From: Annulohypoxylon bovei var. microspora | Lineage: Eukaryota > Ascomycota > Sordariomycetes > Xylariales > Hypoxylaceae | Direction of reading: 5' to 3' | DNA length: 53,531 nucleotides | Assembly: GCA_022836615.1 (NCBI GenBank) | Contig: MU405406.1 | Location: 1-53,531, forward strand | Shown: one piece after another, positions 11,001 to 21,127 of the stretch | Numbering within the stretch: position 1 is the stretch's first letter | Layout of the letters: each line of letters begins with the position of its first letter | Position numbers and translations under genes: made by a program | Notes under the pieces: generated by a model | The model's input: only the letters and a program-made list of their open reading frames with translations | The model's database searches: none | Told to the model about the DNA's origin: nothing

Positions 11001-11687
11001 GGCGATATTGGTTGCGTAGGACGATGACCGCGTATTTAAATCGGGTGTAGGGTGACGCAGGGATACGCTTTTCGTTGACGCAGTACGAACAATTGGTTTC
11101 GGTTTGACTATAAGGGGATGCTGGGGATCTTGCTGATGTCGATGTGGTATCTCTTTTATCTGCGACGTCCCTACCGGGATGCTACCCGTTGCTTTCGAAT
11201 CGCGTTGATTAATCTCAGCATATTTAGAGGTGAGGTCTCTCTTAAGGACGTGGATGGAATCTAGACTTGGGCTAGCTTGGTCCGGGGTTGGGCTAGAAGA
11301 AGGAGAAGAAGGCGCTGTATCAGGAGACACGAGACCGTATTCGTTACGATTGTTGCCGGTGGCTCGTGCTGGAGTTAATGATTGGACCATGCTGCCGATG
11401 CTAACGCTAGCCCTGGTCCTTATCGTGGCCGTGCTGTCGGCCTTTTTGTGGCTCTCTCTCTTTTGAGAATTGCTTCCGACCAAATCGCGGTCCTCGCCCC
11501 CCAAGCCTACTCCTGAATAAAAGTCGCTGTCCATTGATAAGGGAGTAAATGTCGACGCAACGGATGGGAGGAAAGGCATAGGCGACGATGAAGGCGCTGG
11601 GGAGAGCGACATAGAAGGCGATCTGCCGTCGTTTCGATCGTCGTCATCGTTATCGTGCTGGGGGACTTCCCCATACATTACAGCCAT
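8022..11687 (-). CDS. Large disordered conserved fungal protein, function unknown
   Basis: Uninterrupted 1221-residue frame. The first two thirds are rich in Ser, Pro, Asp and charged residues with no fold I can name. The conserved-looking part is C-terminal: a segment beginning GPPTTLLAELQIRKQQQK, a NLAWEEP stretch with an acidic DDEDDED run, then three copies of a short motif: EPLSRRRDRL (about residue 924), ETLGERMRRL (about 980) and ETLGQRRRRL (about 1042), i.e. L-[SG]-x-R-x-x-R-L. A Gly/Met-rich tail follows and the protein ends VERWRQSILP. From memory this core recurs in hypothetical proteins of Pezizomycotina, but I know no function for it. No signal peptide or membrane helix. The start MAVMYGEV is the first Met of the frame. 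A scaffold or regulatory role would be guesswork. Confidence 0.8.
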   Translation of the reverse strand: MAVMYGEVPQHDNDDDDRNDGRSPSMSLSPAPSSSPMPFLPSVASTFTPLSMDSDFYSGVGLGGEDRDLVGSNSQKRESHKKADSTATIRTRASVSIGSMVQSLTPARATGNNRNEYGLVSPDTAPSSPSSSPTPDQASPSLDSIHVLKRDLTSKYAEINQRDSKATGSIPVGTSQIKEIPHRHQQDPQHPLIVKPKPIVRTASTKSVSLRHPTPDLNTRSSSYATNIAQLEATAEKLSMTSSIDDAIRDLHEEQKRNDSRRSSILAASIGSIPENNEPVSFPLTKPLSAASSNSAARYGGYSPASFIMSPNSSLLSNPTRLRSGSGPLSRPESEVGNVMSRHGPGKSSVRSVRSASKPTLTDIAEMEPTSLTPAAMDAADRLAEEPEADETLHIPPMEDIDLTPNAEQYKTYDYWDQAVAEAQNGNEHHGDDKPPTPTGSTGTYEQAERAFADFDGAHCPSDVDAEESLFLPSFNGPSTDVPFLRPFDLGLSRGDDELNNSRPTVSRPVNAPTVRPTSYMDPETGNNMLYYPARVPLMLNLPQKLSKRPKSELRDARKSQVLDKTTEVDRKSGAAWLPEYLPEPAFEPLGSKSESLVPVPLTGADVESQMRPASDSQHEFQVQPQPDRGPVDDAARKSRISMLDSEKRKSKVPNLDGLPPQLRASAFFDLPSELPTIQLKDGSAMATLDSILDASAKAPVSAFTDHAFAGTLGSEVYGTEKKRKSHLKRASATDFLEPKKRSSFLHLRKSSNLSKHSESQEERRNTIAGGTEIDETMKREGEQGEAKQRLSGSIDGQAIPKTAEEDEESEGEQEPLYNGPPTTLLAELQIRKQQQKLRTRPAATAYPNGLHSTLLEMDTVAQIEHNARKGKKVNLAWEEPGMGPADDEDDEDTPLGLLVAAKGQGNDINRPLGLMERRDMEDNEPLSRRRDRLQGREVGPMKRPSMMSLGQGLHNMNGSLRAPSPQLLVHTPEEEDVEGETLGERMRRLKAREQSDNPLPQARPVSSAFSAELLSQLGDAFKVDESDNKGQDKRESQPKDEEETLGQRRRRLQAEREARERGMASNLLSGGVGDAPKLAKRHSLADVLGVQGSKIVLTDPRAEAEKAKQEEAVRYKQDQERKMAVLRAQMPSNLSAPNLSRPGGYMAGRFNDGTGGGLGHLRTSTAISGASGGIMSGGMNNGMMGAPNVYGAQVATPYGVQIQAPGQMDRVERWRQSILP

Positions 11688-14600
11688 ATTCTAGAGCGCC
11701 ACCAGGTCTATTATCTCATTCCAAAATATCCAAACAAAAGGAGTCTCTTTCTCAGATACGGCCACTATTACAGAGAATAAACTAAACAAGGCGGGTCGTG
11801 GATAGTAGCAATACGTCGTGCATATGCGTCGTCGTCAAATATATGTAGTTAGGTAAGTGGTAGGTCATATAGAACAGAGCGCGCAGAATATAGAGGATTT
11901 AGAGGATTCCGACTCAAATATAAAACGAGATAAGGGAAAATAATTAAGATAGGTAGAGGAGTAGGACGACTAGGTAGGTAGATACGGCTCTGACAAGATA
12001 TGGTTGCGACACAGCAGAGATAACAAATATAACAAATTCGGAATAGAAGGAGAGTCCATAGGTATAAAAGAAGGTAAGCGGGAAAGCAACTAGATGAACG
12101 CGGTAAGCTGTTCCTAACTACTGTATGTAGGTCATGAAATGATAGAATAAAAAAACAAAAATATGAAGAAAAAATAATAATGATAAAATAGAATCCAATC
12201 CAATCCAATCCTAGCCCACCGCTGTGGCGGTTGACAATCTTTTCAGTCAATCAATTAATTTTCCATGATAACTGGGATTAAGACCGGGTCATGATCCTTG
12301 TCTGGTTGGTGGTTTTTTCGATGGTAGTGGTGGTGGGCTCTGTTGAAGGAGGGAAGAGAAAAAAACGGGCTGACGCGAAAGCGGTAGATGTGATAGTATG
12401 AATAGACCAAAACAGCAAGGACTAAGGAGGAATGGAGCTGTCATTGATTGTGCCTGAATGAAGAGTTCAAAATTTTAATAGGCTCTTCCCTAGCTTCCCT
12501 GTCTTCCCTGTGCTCCTACCTACACTACCTACATTAATGTAAGACAATGTTTGTCCTCGTGCTTGCCAATTCAAGTCCCTCAGGTCCATGTGGCTTATAC
12601 CCAGTGGCTTTTTCTGCAAGTTACAGGTATATACCCAGGTACCCCTTGGAAGCTTGGAAGCTTATTGTGCCGGATACGGGTTGACGGGTCAGATTTTGTT
12701 ATTTACTGCGTATATCCCAGTCTTTCGTGGGGGAACTTGGTCACCATCTTAGCTTCAATATCAATGCTTCAACATTTCCCTACCTAACACAATCCACCTG
12801 ACGATATACCACATATATCTTGTATATCATCAATTGCCTAATAATAGTACAGTAGGTATCTACTCGTTCATAATGCGCTTAAGCACCTGGGCATTTACGG
12901 AATACAAAAAGGGGCAAACCCATATCGGTATCACTATCTTATGTCTACATATAGGTATTTCAACACTCAACTTCAGCAGACACTAGCTTTATTCCTTAAC
13001 TTAAGGCTTCACCGCAACCGCATTCATTTAACTCCGTTTTGCTATAGATAGCTTAGCAAACCCAAGCTAACCCGTATAATCTAAGGATCGCGATCTCTCT
13101 TAACTCTACATAGGCATCACCAACATCAAGCTTGGAGAGGTTAGGAACTTATGCGCTGCGACGGTAGATACGTCATGACTAACTCCATCGATCTCCCTCG
13201 ATGTCTGTGCGAAGTGGATATTTGGTCTAGGTCAATATTATCTCTCTTTCTGCCGCATTTCACCCACATACGATTGGACAGTTGACGCCCCACGCCCAAA
13301 TAGTGCGTGGTGCACGATTCTCATCTAATAAAAGAATGCGAGCTCGAACTCCATGCGCGCGCAGTCGTGACAGCTTCTAAGGCACCTACACTACATACAT
13401 AGCATAATAGTCTAAGTATGTAAGTGAGACATCTTACCCCCCTCTTCTACTAACCTATAATAACCTACCTATCTCATATTTTCAGCAAGATAAGTCATCT
13501 CATCTCTAGGGCTCTTATCCTATGTACTTGCCCCACTAGCGATCTTTGCGATACAGCCTCTAATCATCGGCCGCGTAATAAGATGCGGTACTACTATCGC
13601 AACTGTTACTCGAGTAGCCTATAAGCGTAGGAGTTTCTAAGATTGAGATGAAAAAAAATGTTACTACCAGTGCTACAGCATATAACATCGCGCGCTGCAA
13701 GGATTACCTCTGGTCGAAAATGCAGCCCAGCCCAAGACCTGCATGTGACATGTGACGGCGGCGGGATGGCCCATGGAGAAACCACCCAGACCACCCAACG
13801 TTGGTGGAACCGGTGTTATAGTTCGTACTGCGCAAAATTGCGATCGCGCCAATATCCGTCGATGATAAGATGGAGTATATGTGTGTGTAAAGGTCGACAA
13901 AGAACAGCTACAGCACAAGCCACTCCTAAATCTTGAGGCCACTCCTCTCCCATTTGCTTCTCTCTTCCTCTTGGCCCTGGAGGATCTCCCTATCAACCCC
14001 TGTTGGCGATTATCGGGTAGTTGCTTTTACTTACCCAGGTGGTATACGATTGACGTCTAGACCTAGCTGTCAGGGTTGACAATTGTGACATTGATAAGAC
14101 TTTATTAGATGGGCCGGATACCTGCACTATGGCACTTTGACACTATCGAATCTGATATCTCTTGGCACTACTAGCCCTACGGACTGTTTGCCGTCGTATG
14201 TTGATCCGTCAGGTTATCAGCGGCAACGTCTCTTAATTACCCAAGATTGCCTACTGTAGAGTATCGGATCAGCACGAACAAAAGGTTCAGCTCAAATTCC
14301 TACGTCCACGGAAAAGGGTTTCAAGCCGAGACGGTAAATATCTAGAATAGCTTACCCCTTGGAGTAATCCGAGGACATTGTGTCGATGGAATCTGTCCTA
14401 CCCCGTGAAATTAAAACGTCGCACCGAAAACTTGATTCGGGTCCCAACATTTGAAGCTGACTGACCAAGCCTCCAACTCTTCCCATCGTTACCCGTGCAT
14501 GATCATGCAGTATTCCTCCACTCTCATGCCTCCCTAGACGAACTGTGATCTCAGTATCGCGTCTCTCGCGTGCCTGCATCTGTTACCAAGGTGTTAGCCG

Positions 14601-17600
14601 CTTCCTCCCGACTACTACATTGGCTCGCGTGACACCAAGTCTATAGGAAGACCGGGCTTGTGGCTGATTGAGCTGTGATAGAGTATCCGGAAGTCTCACA
14701 TTGAGCAACGAGGCTTTGTCGTAGGTGCTATAAAATGCGATGGCTTTCTCGAGTTGTTGCATTTACTTGAAACATATTACTTGCTGATTCCTGTCATAAA
14801 TACACACGACTTCAGGCACGTCAATTATATATTAGTACTCGGAGGTGAGTTGAGATGAATAAGTAGAGGAAGAAATAGTGCAGTCCTCAAGTTATAAGCA
14901 ACAATCGAGCTTTGAGTGCTAGGTTAATTTTGTCAAGCAAAAGGATCGTGGAGATGAGGTTGGTACATCCTTCCGCAGATCTCCCTTGCGCAACCACTTC
15001 GCGGAGCATACTGGTCTGTCTAGGTCCGGACCTTGCCTGGCTGCCTGGCCAATGCGGCGACCGAGCTATGATATCCCGGAGCTGCACGAGGGCGGTCCGG
15101 AACAGTCGGTGAAGGCATCGAGACCCAGCTATGTTGCAATATTGTCGTTGAAGAGGCCAATGACAAAGACATGGCGTTCGGCATGCTGCTTACTTTCTAA
15201 TCAACAGCGAGAATGATAGACTATGTTCGTTGTATCTGGAATCCAAAACTTAATCAGCAATCATACGAGGGTGTTGGCAACTGTAAAATCAGGTGAGGTT
15301 TCTTCTTCTTCTGAAGCCGAAGTGTGCAGTACTTAGGTAGCCAAGGGGGAAAGGAATTAGTCCACTCCACATTAGTATGAGGCTCGCGAAGAATCGAGTA
15401 TAGCGTGTTCTCGTAGGATTTATAGTACGTATCACAGGTAAGCTATCAGCTCAACTGCATACTTAGGCAGGTACATGTAGTAATTATTTTGCCGCAAGCG
15501 ATCCATAATACAGGTGACCTTTTAGCAACAGAGCCCGAGACTGGGATTATACGTGTAGTATACCCAACTTTTGATTATGTTCTTCTTTAGGATCGTTCGA
15601 CTACTTAAGAACTCTCTTAGTTATCCCAATATGGTAGGCGTATCCGATCACTGGTTATTTTGTGACATCTGATATTAAACAAGAATGAGTGAAGCCTCCG
15701 AAATACATAGGATCGAGATCCGGAGATACGGAGAGGGTGGAGACGTGACAATCTACACTAACTCTTTGCGAACCGACCAATGTTGTACTTCTAATATTTC
15801 TTTTTCATTCATTGAAATTATAATATCTAGATATTCCCAAAACTTATTAAGAAGTAGTTAATTAAAGTAAGGTAAAGAACATTGAAGCTTCAAACATCAA
15901 TATATATGTAGATTCGATAACTAATACTTTGTTGAACGTACCTACTGTATTCATTGGATTGATCTAACTTTAGAACTTTAGATAACCTTAGATAAAAAGT
16001 GGTAGATCCGACGGGCGGGCAGTGTTGATTTCGGTTCTCCATCCAAGTTTCCCCAGAGATTTTCTTATGGATACATACATATATACCTGGTACCTACTTA
16101 GTCAGGTACATATAGGAGTTGAGATTATGGCGATTATCATCATTCGTCGTTTTTCATCCTTCATTTTTCGACAATCTTCATTCGATAATAATATCGTTTC
16201 TGAGAGCAAAATTTACTTGGATAAAAACGAAGAGTATGGCTACGAACCCCGACATAAATCCGATTCGAAAGACTAATGCTGGGGGCATGCTCAGGTCTAA
16301 GCGGCATCCGACACCCCGATACCGCCCAGACAATGTTTCTCTTTAGGTGGGCGAAATCTGGGGAAACTTCCAAGGCTACCAGAGTCATGGAGATATTCAA
16401 TGTTCTTCTAGTGTCGCTTAGGTACCAACCTAGTAGATGCATTTCAAATATACATAGCTAGGTACACTTAGCTACTAAGGTATCTGTTATGTAAATAGGT
16501 GTTGTATGAACATTGAAATAGCTCATTTTACCTCGGTAGCTTTACAGCGGGCAGCACTTCCGAAATACGCATTCAAAATGTCGGTCAGCAGTACACACAT
16601 GTAGGTATGTGCCTTGTAGGGAGGGGTTGCAGGAACGTCGAAGCCGTGACACCTGCGGTTGTATGGTACCTTGTTCCATCCTACGGCTTGTTTCATGTTT
16701 GCAGGCCTGTTATACATATATGTATTGTGTACCTAGCTATACGATGCATTGGATGTTAAGATAGACGTAGATAGACGTAGATTCTTGATAGGTACTACCT
16801 AGTAGGTATAAAGAACGCCTATAAAACAGTATTACTTGGGTATAACAAAGCTTACCTAGTACCTAGTAGTTAAAATTGAAGTCTAAGAAGGTTAGATTAA
16901 TACTCGGACTATCCATTACCTCTCCTCTTGCCTTCCGATTCTATTTGTATTGCGACGGAGTAAGGTTCCTTCTTACAGCTATACATGCATGGAAGTATGG
17001 AAGTATCGATGGCCTACGTGTACGTACATAGCTACCTAACTCCCTAACTACATATGTAGGTACCCAGCCTAGACACTCATCAAAACCGGCAACCTCGATG
17101 GCATTTTAAGAACGTTCTGGGTCAATTCCAACATAACCATCCACTTAGAAGCCAGAATTTATTTTACCACTTTCATCATTTCCATACCATGCCATGTAGA
17201 CCATGTTACCTTAGGTCACTTCAAACACGAAGCCCGCCCCTAACGAGCCCAACCCACTGGTTACTCCAGGCCGTTCTTTTTATTCTCTTCTCTTTTGTTC
17301 AAATGTTCTTTAGTAACTCCACTCACGATCCCCACTTCCCACACTTTCCCCACCGCCCGGAGGAGACCGCGGGAGACTTGCTTGTACCCATCCCATCCCC
17401 CATTCCATTCAATGCAAACTAGCGGTGCGTGGTTCGTGGTTCGTGGTTCGTAGGTCTTGGTTCTCTGGTCCATGGCTCATTTAGTCTATGGCATCTTTTG
17501 TCACGGGGCAAAAAACTAACTAGGGGGGGGTTTATACTGCTTCTAGATCGGAGCCAACTGCCAACATAATGTTCTCAAGTTCTTACTACTGCAGCTACTG

Positions 17601-17814
17601 CTACCGCTCTTACTGCTCTCCTTTACTGCTCTTCTTCTTTAATCCATAACCTCTGGAGGTTCCAATTCCTCTGGTCTTCTTCTTTTTCTCCCCTAAGCAT
17701 TGCCAACATATGACCTTGCAATTTTTACGTTGTTTGTCATTCTAGCTTTGTCATTTTGCCGTGTGTGTTGTTATATTACGGGTAAACCCAATCCTAGGAC
17801 GTCCTCCGGTCAAA
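11688..17814. other. Gene-poor interval, about 6.1 kb
   Basis: Lies between two divergently transcribed large genes, so it contains both promoters and probably long 5' leaders. It includes tandem TCCAA units near 12192-12212, a pyrimidine-rich stretch with a run of G at 17524-17531, a GTGGTTC-type tandem near 17427-17455 and several TACCTAGGTA-like motifs (12610-12650, 16080-16110, 16850-16870, 17050-17070). Short frames near 13600-14000, 14350-14580 and 14880-15220 show no recognisable protein and do not chain across plausible introns. A non-coding RNA or a lineage-specific gene cannot be excluded. Confidence 0.45.
12192..12212. repeat. TCCAA tandem microsatellite
   Basis: Four consecutive TCCAA-type units in the leader region of the large disordered-protein gene. 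Simple-sequence repeat with no other signal. Confidence 0.7.
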
Positions 17815-20223
17815 ATGGCATCTGGCGATGACGAGTCTATGTATGACGATGCTTCAACTTCCGCTTCTGTTTCTGCCGCTGCCGCTGCCGCTGCCGCTGC
17901 CGCTGCCGCTGCCTCAGTAGCGCCTCAACCCGCCCCTGCAGCAAAACCTCGTCGTCGATTCGCTCCGCAGCTTGTGGAGGAATCTGTAAAGTCTTCTGGT
18001 AAAAATCAACAGCTTCAACTTATGACACCCCCGGATTCTACCGTCAACTCGACCAGGAGACCTACGCGAGATGTTTCTGTTCAGGTGGATGATACCGAAA
18101 TGCCAGATGCGCCTCAGCCGCAGTCGTCTAAACATATTCGGCGCTTTGCCCCCGTGCCAATTGAGACTACATTCGACTCTTACAGAGTCAGCGGCAATAG
18201 GAAGAATCCTATGGGTCCTACAGCCGAATTAACCCCAGACCCATCACCGACAACCCCGCAACCATCCTTTTCCTTCAGGGTGGAAAGGCAAGGCGAACAC
18301 GAACAATCGGAACAATTTGAACAATCTCAGAACAAACCAAAGAGGAAATTCGCTCCACAGTTGATCGAGACAACACGAAGATCAAAGAAGGCCAATCAAC
18401 CCGGCCCGGCTACGAAACCCATAGACAAGACCGATATCACACCTGGCACAAATCACATATATGCCCCGAAACCCAAGCGAAAAGCCGCCCCTCGCCCCGC
18501 CGTTTCTGGCGTGCCGAATACCGCCGGCGAAAGTGAGGGCTTGCTCACACCGCGCCGACAGCAGTCTATGAAGCCACACCCGAACACTCGGAGAGGAACG
18601 CGACAATCTTATACCCCCGAGCTTGACACCATTCTGTCATCCGAATCGGAGAAATCGTCTGAGGAGAATGACGATAATGAAGAGGCACCCGATCTCAGCA
18701 TCGGAGCCCCGGCTCTATCCACTGGGATTCCGGAGCAGGAAGAAGATGAAGATGCTGGAGATTCGTGGAGTAGTAGGCGCCCCCATCTTCGCGAAAGGAG
18801 AGAGTCCTGTGATGAAGAGTTTTCGGGCTACCTGCTAGCTGTGGCTGCTAGAGAGGCCCAGAGACAGCGCGAGCTAGAGGCGGCTATGGCAGCCTTCCCC
18901 AACGGTGTACGACCCGAGGGTGTAGAGCACTTCCTTGTCAGAGATAATTCGGAAGACGACGATCCCTTAGACGAACGGTTAAGGCACGGTACTTCACAGC
19001 TTCTACGTCGTAAAGAATCCGACCCAGGTTGGGCTGTCAGGGAAATGCGAGCGCATGCGGAAATGCTAGATCAGGCAAGACAGGAGAGAATGAGCATCGA
19101 CGAAGATATGGATCATATGGACATAGCACCTCCGCCTGCAGATCCGATATGGACCACGTCTGCTTTCCGGGCATCTTTCGACGAGGAGATGAGGGATGCT
19201 CCAAGCCCAGTGATGAGCACATCTTCGCCAGCCTTGTTAGCTAGGGTAGACTCGCATCCTCGCGCGCCCTCGCCGCGTGTCGTACCGGAAACTGGCCTCC
19301 GCGCTAGCCCATTCGGCATTCCCTTCGGCTTCCGCAATATTGAACCGGAAGATCCCCAGATGAAAAAGATGCGCATGGCAGCTGCTCCGCCCATGCTTGG
19401 CGGCGAGCTGACATTTCGCATCTGTCCCAGCCCGAAGCAAACGCGGATGGAACCAAGCCACAGGTACTGCGTTGGTGACAAGCCTGAGGAACAGCGGCGG
19501 GACGTTACGGGAAATACGGGGCTGTGGCGTGGGTACTGTTCCGCCAAAGCCAACGTCGCCGTAGAAACGGCGCACACGGCGCCTAATCTTCTTATGACCC
19601 CCCAGGAGCCGGCCTCGCCAAATGATCCATTCTCCGCCGCATTTACTGCTTCCATGAGCATAAGTGGTGTCATGACCGGTACGCAGTCGCCTGGTGCCAC
19701 ATCTCCGACAAACCGTCATAGCCGGCAGGGAGGTTTATATATGCTCTCGGGGCTTGACGAACGGTTGAAGAAAGAGAAGGCCCGTAAGGAGCGCGAGGAA
19801 CGGATAGCGGCCGAATTCGATGATGCATTTGTCACGCAGGTCTACAATTACATAAGTCTTGGATATCCCGCTACGGCACGTGCCTTCGACCTGGAACTGA
19901 GTAAGATTAGCGGTATCGACCTCTGGGAGCTGCGCAAGGATGATAATCTCAAGGTTGAGAAAGGCTTCATGCTGTCTATGGAGATGAGCATCCACAAGGG
20001 ACATGGACATTCGGTGAGCGATTCTGACAGTGGAGAGGAGATCCAGTTCCGCACGCCGGAGGAAGACGAGAGAAGAAACCGTAGGAAACCGAAGCCGCCG
20101 CGGTGGATTGCGCTCAAGCTATATATACGGGAATGGGCGCGCCAGCACCCAAGTCTGAACGATGCCTTCAGTGGCGAGATGGCTTGGGGTGTTAGGGCTA
20201 GGAGAGGAAGCTGGGCTATTTAG
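17815..20223 (+). CDS. Disordered conserved fungal protein with FAPQL(V/I)E repeats
   Basis: 802 residues from the ATG at 17815 (MASGDDESMYDD, in a good AAAATGG context); the frame continues upstream only through non-ATG codons, so this start is preferred. A poly-Ala run (about residues 20-34) comes from GCT/GCC codon repeats. A basic motif recurs: RRRFAPQLVE (about 45), IRRFAPVPIE (about 108), KRKFAPQLIE (about 175) and a degenerate KRKAAPRP (about 221). A long acidic/Ser/Pro-rich middle follows. The C-terminal part is the conserved-looking one: a charged LDERLKKEKARKEREER helix, then VYNYISLGYPATARAFD (about 670-690), which resembles a conserved module of Pezizomycotina hypothetical proteins. 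No enzyme motif, signal peptide or membrane segment. Function unknown. Confidence 0.8.
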   Translation: MASGDDESMYDDASTSASVSAAAAAAAAAAAAASVAPQPAPAAKPRRRFAPQLVEESVKSSGKNQQLQLMTPPDSTVNSTRRPTRDVSVQVDDTEMPDAPQPQSSKHIRRFAPVPIETTFDSYRVSGNRKNPMGPTAELTPDPSPTTPQPSFSFRVERQGEHEQSEQFEQSQNKPKRKFAPQLIETTRRSKKANQPGPATKPIDKTDITPGTNHIYAPKPKRKAAPRPAVSGVPNTAGESEGLLTPRRQQSMKPHPNTRRGTRQSYTPELDTILSSESEKSSEENDDNEEAPDLSIGAPALSTGIPEQEEDEDAGDSWSSRRPHLRERRESCDEEFSGYLLAVAAREAQRQRELEAAMAAFPNGVRPEGVEHFLVRDNSEDDDPLDERLRHGTSQLLRRKESDPGWAVREMRAHAEMLDQARQERMSIDEDMDHMDIAPPPADPIWTTSAFRASFDEEMRDAPSPVMSTSSPALLARVDSHPRAPSPRVVPETGLRASPFGIPFGFRNIEPEDPQMKKMRMAAAPPMLGGELTFRICPSPKQTRMEPSHRYCVGDKPEEQRRDVTGNTGLWRGYCSAKANVAVETAHTAPNLLMTPQEPASPNDPFSAAFTASMSISGVMTGTQSPGATSPTNRHSRQGGLYMLSGLDERLKKEKARKEREERIAAEFDDAFVTQVYNYISLGYPATARAFDLELSKISGIDLWELRKDDNLKVEKGFMLSMEMSIHKGHGHSVSDSDSGEEIQFRTPEEDERRNRRKPKPPRWIALKLYIREWARQHPSLNDAFSGEMAWGVRARRGSWAI
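17872..17915 (+). repeat. GCT/GCC trinucleotide repeat (poly-Ala)
   Basis: Run of alternating GCT and GCC codons encoding about 15 alanines near the N-terminus of the FAPQL-repeat protein. Such runs are prone to length change between strains. Confidence 0.85.
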
Positions 20224-21127
20224 GGGAAGAAGCCATGTTACGAAGATTTTTAATGGTGGTTGCATAGCACTGGAGCGTTTGTTAATTTTGTTGTATGAGG
20301 TTTTTCATGAACGCGAAAACACGCCTGTCCATAACAGGGACGACTTTGGATACGGAGCATGTAGGGGATAGCGCTTGTTCAGAAGGTTACCCGGTGGTTG
20401 TGTTCATGACATGGGTCGGCGTTAGGACTTCACTTCGGAAAGACAGAGCCGCGAGAGGCAATAGGAGATACAGACACTTGCCAGTAGAAGAGAAATTTGT
20501 TAGAGCCGCGGAAGATTATTTAAAGGAGCTCTGCCGAGCTTAGAGGCGAGCAAGGAGAAGAAATATCTTGTTAGAACCCGAGCTTCTATACTTAAAATTT
20601 CACATAATATGAATTATTAACACTATAACGTATAGATCTAATTAACCCTAGTACCTACCTAGCTACAACTGTATTGTACGGATATGACGATATGATGCCA
20701 CCTGTGTAAGAAATTTCTCTATAAATGACAGTTACATATGAGATGCTTCTGACCAAAGCCTCTCCTCTCCAATATTACTACCCTTGTTCTAGATCCCATT
20801 TACAGGCGGGGTAGTTCTACTGCTACCTTCCTCAATTGTGCAGCTACAGTAGAATTATCATCGGGAAAAGTCCGGCCTCATTGGCTCTCTTATCTCTCTC
20901 CTTGCTTTTTCCTACATGTGTATAGTCCCATATGCGTATTTAGTTAGCAACCATGCCAGTCTTCAAGCGGTGTAGTCGTCTATAAATGATGAAAGTGCGG
21001 GGAATGGGACAATATGCCAAGTTCGTATGCGAAGAAATGGGGTTTGGCAAGTATATAATAGTTGACAATGGCACTCGGTGGCATTACCTAGAATGCTGAG
21101 CTACTGAGACATCCGCCTCAACGGTGT
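20224..21127. other. Intergenic, 0.9 kb
   Basis: Downstream of the FAPQL-repeat gene and upstream of the carboxypeptidase. The 82-codon frame at 20295-20543 has no recognisable features and is probably chance. AT content rises from about 20580, consistent with 3' and promoter DNA. Confidence 0.5.

Noticed and set aside
11849..12250. 133-codon minus-strand frame upstream of the large disordered protein
   Set aside because: Ile/Phe/Tyr-rich translation of AT-rich leader DNA with a simple repeat; no conserved pattern and no plausible splice into the downstream gene.
14880..15220. Overlapping frames on both strands, possibly a gene fragment
   Set aside because: Composition is gene-like, but no frame is interrupted in a way introns could explain and no motif was recognised.
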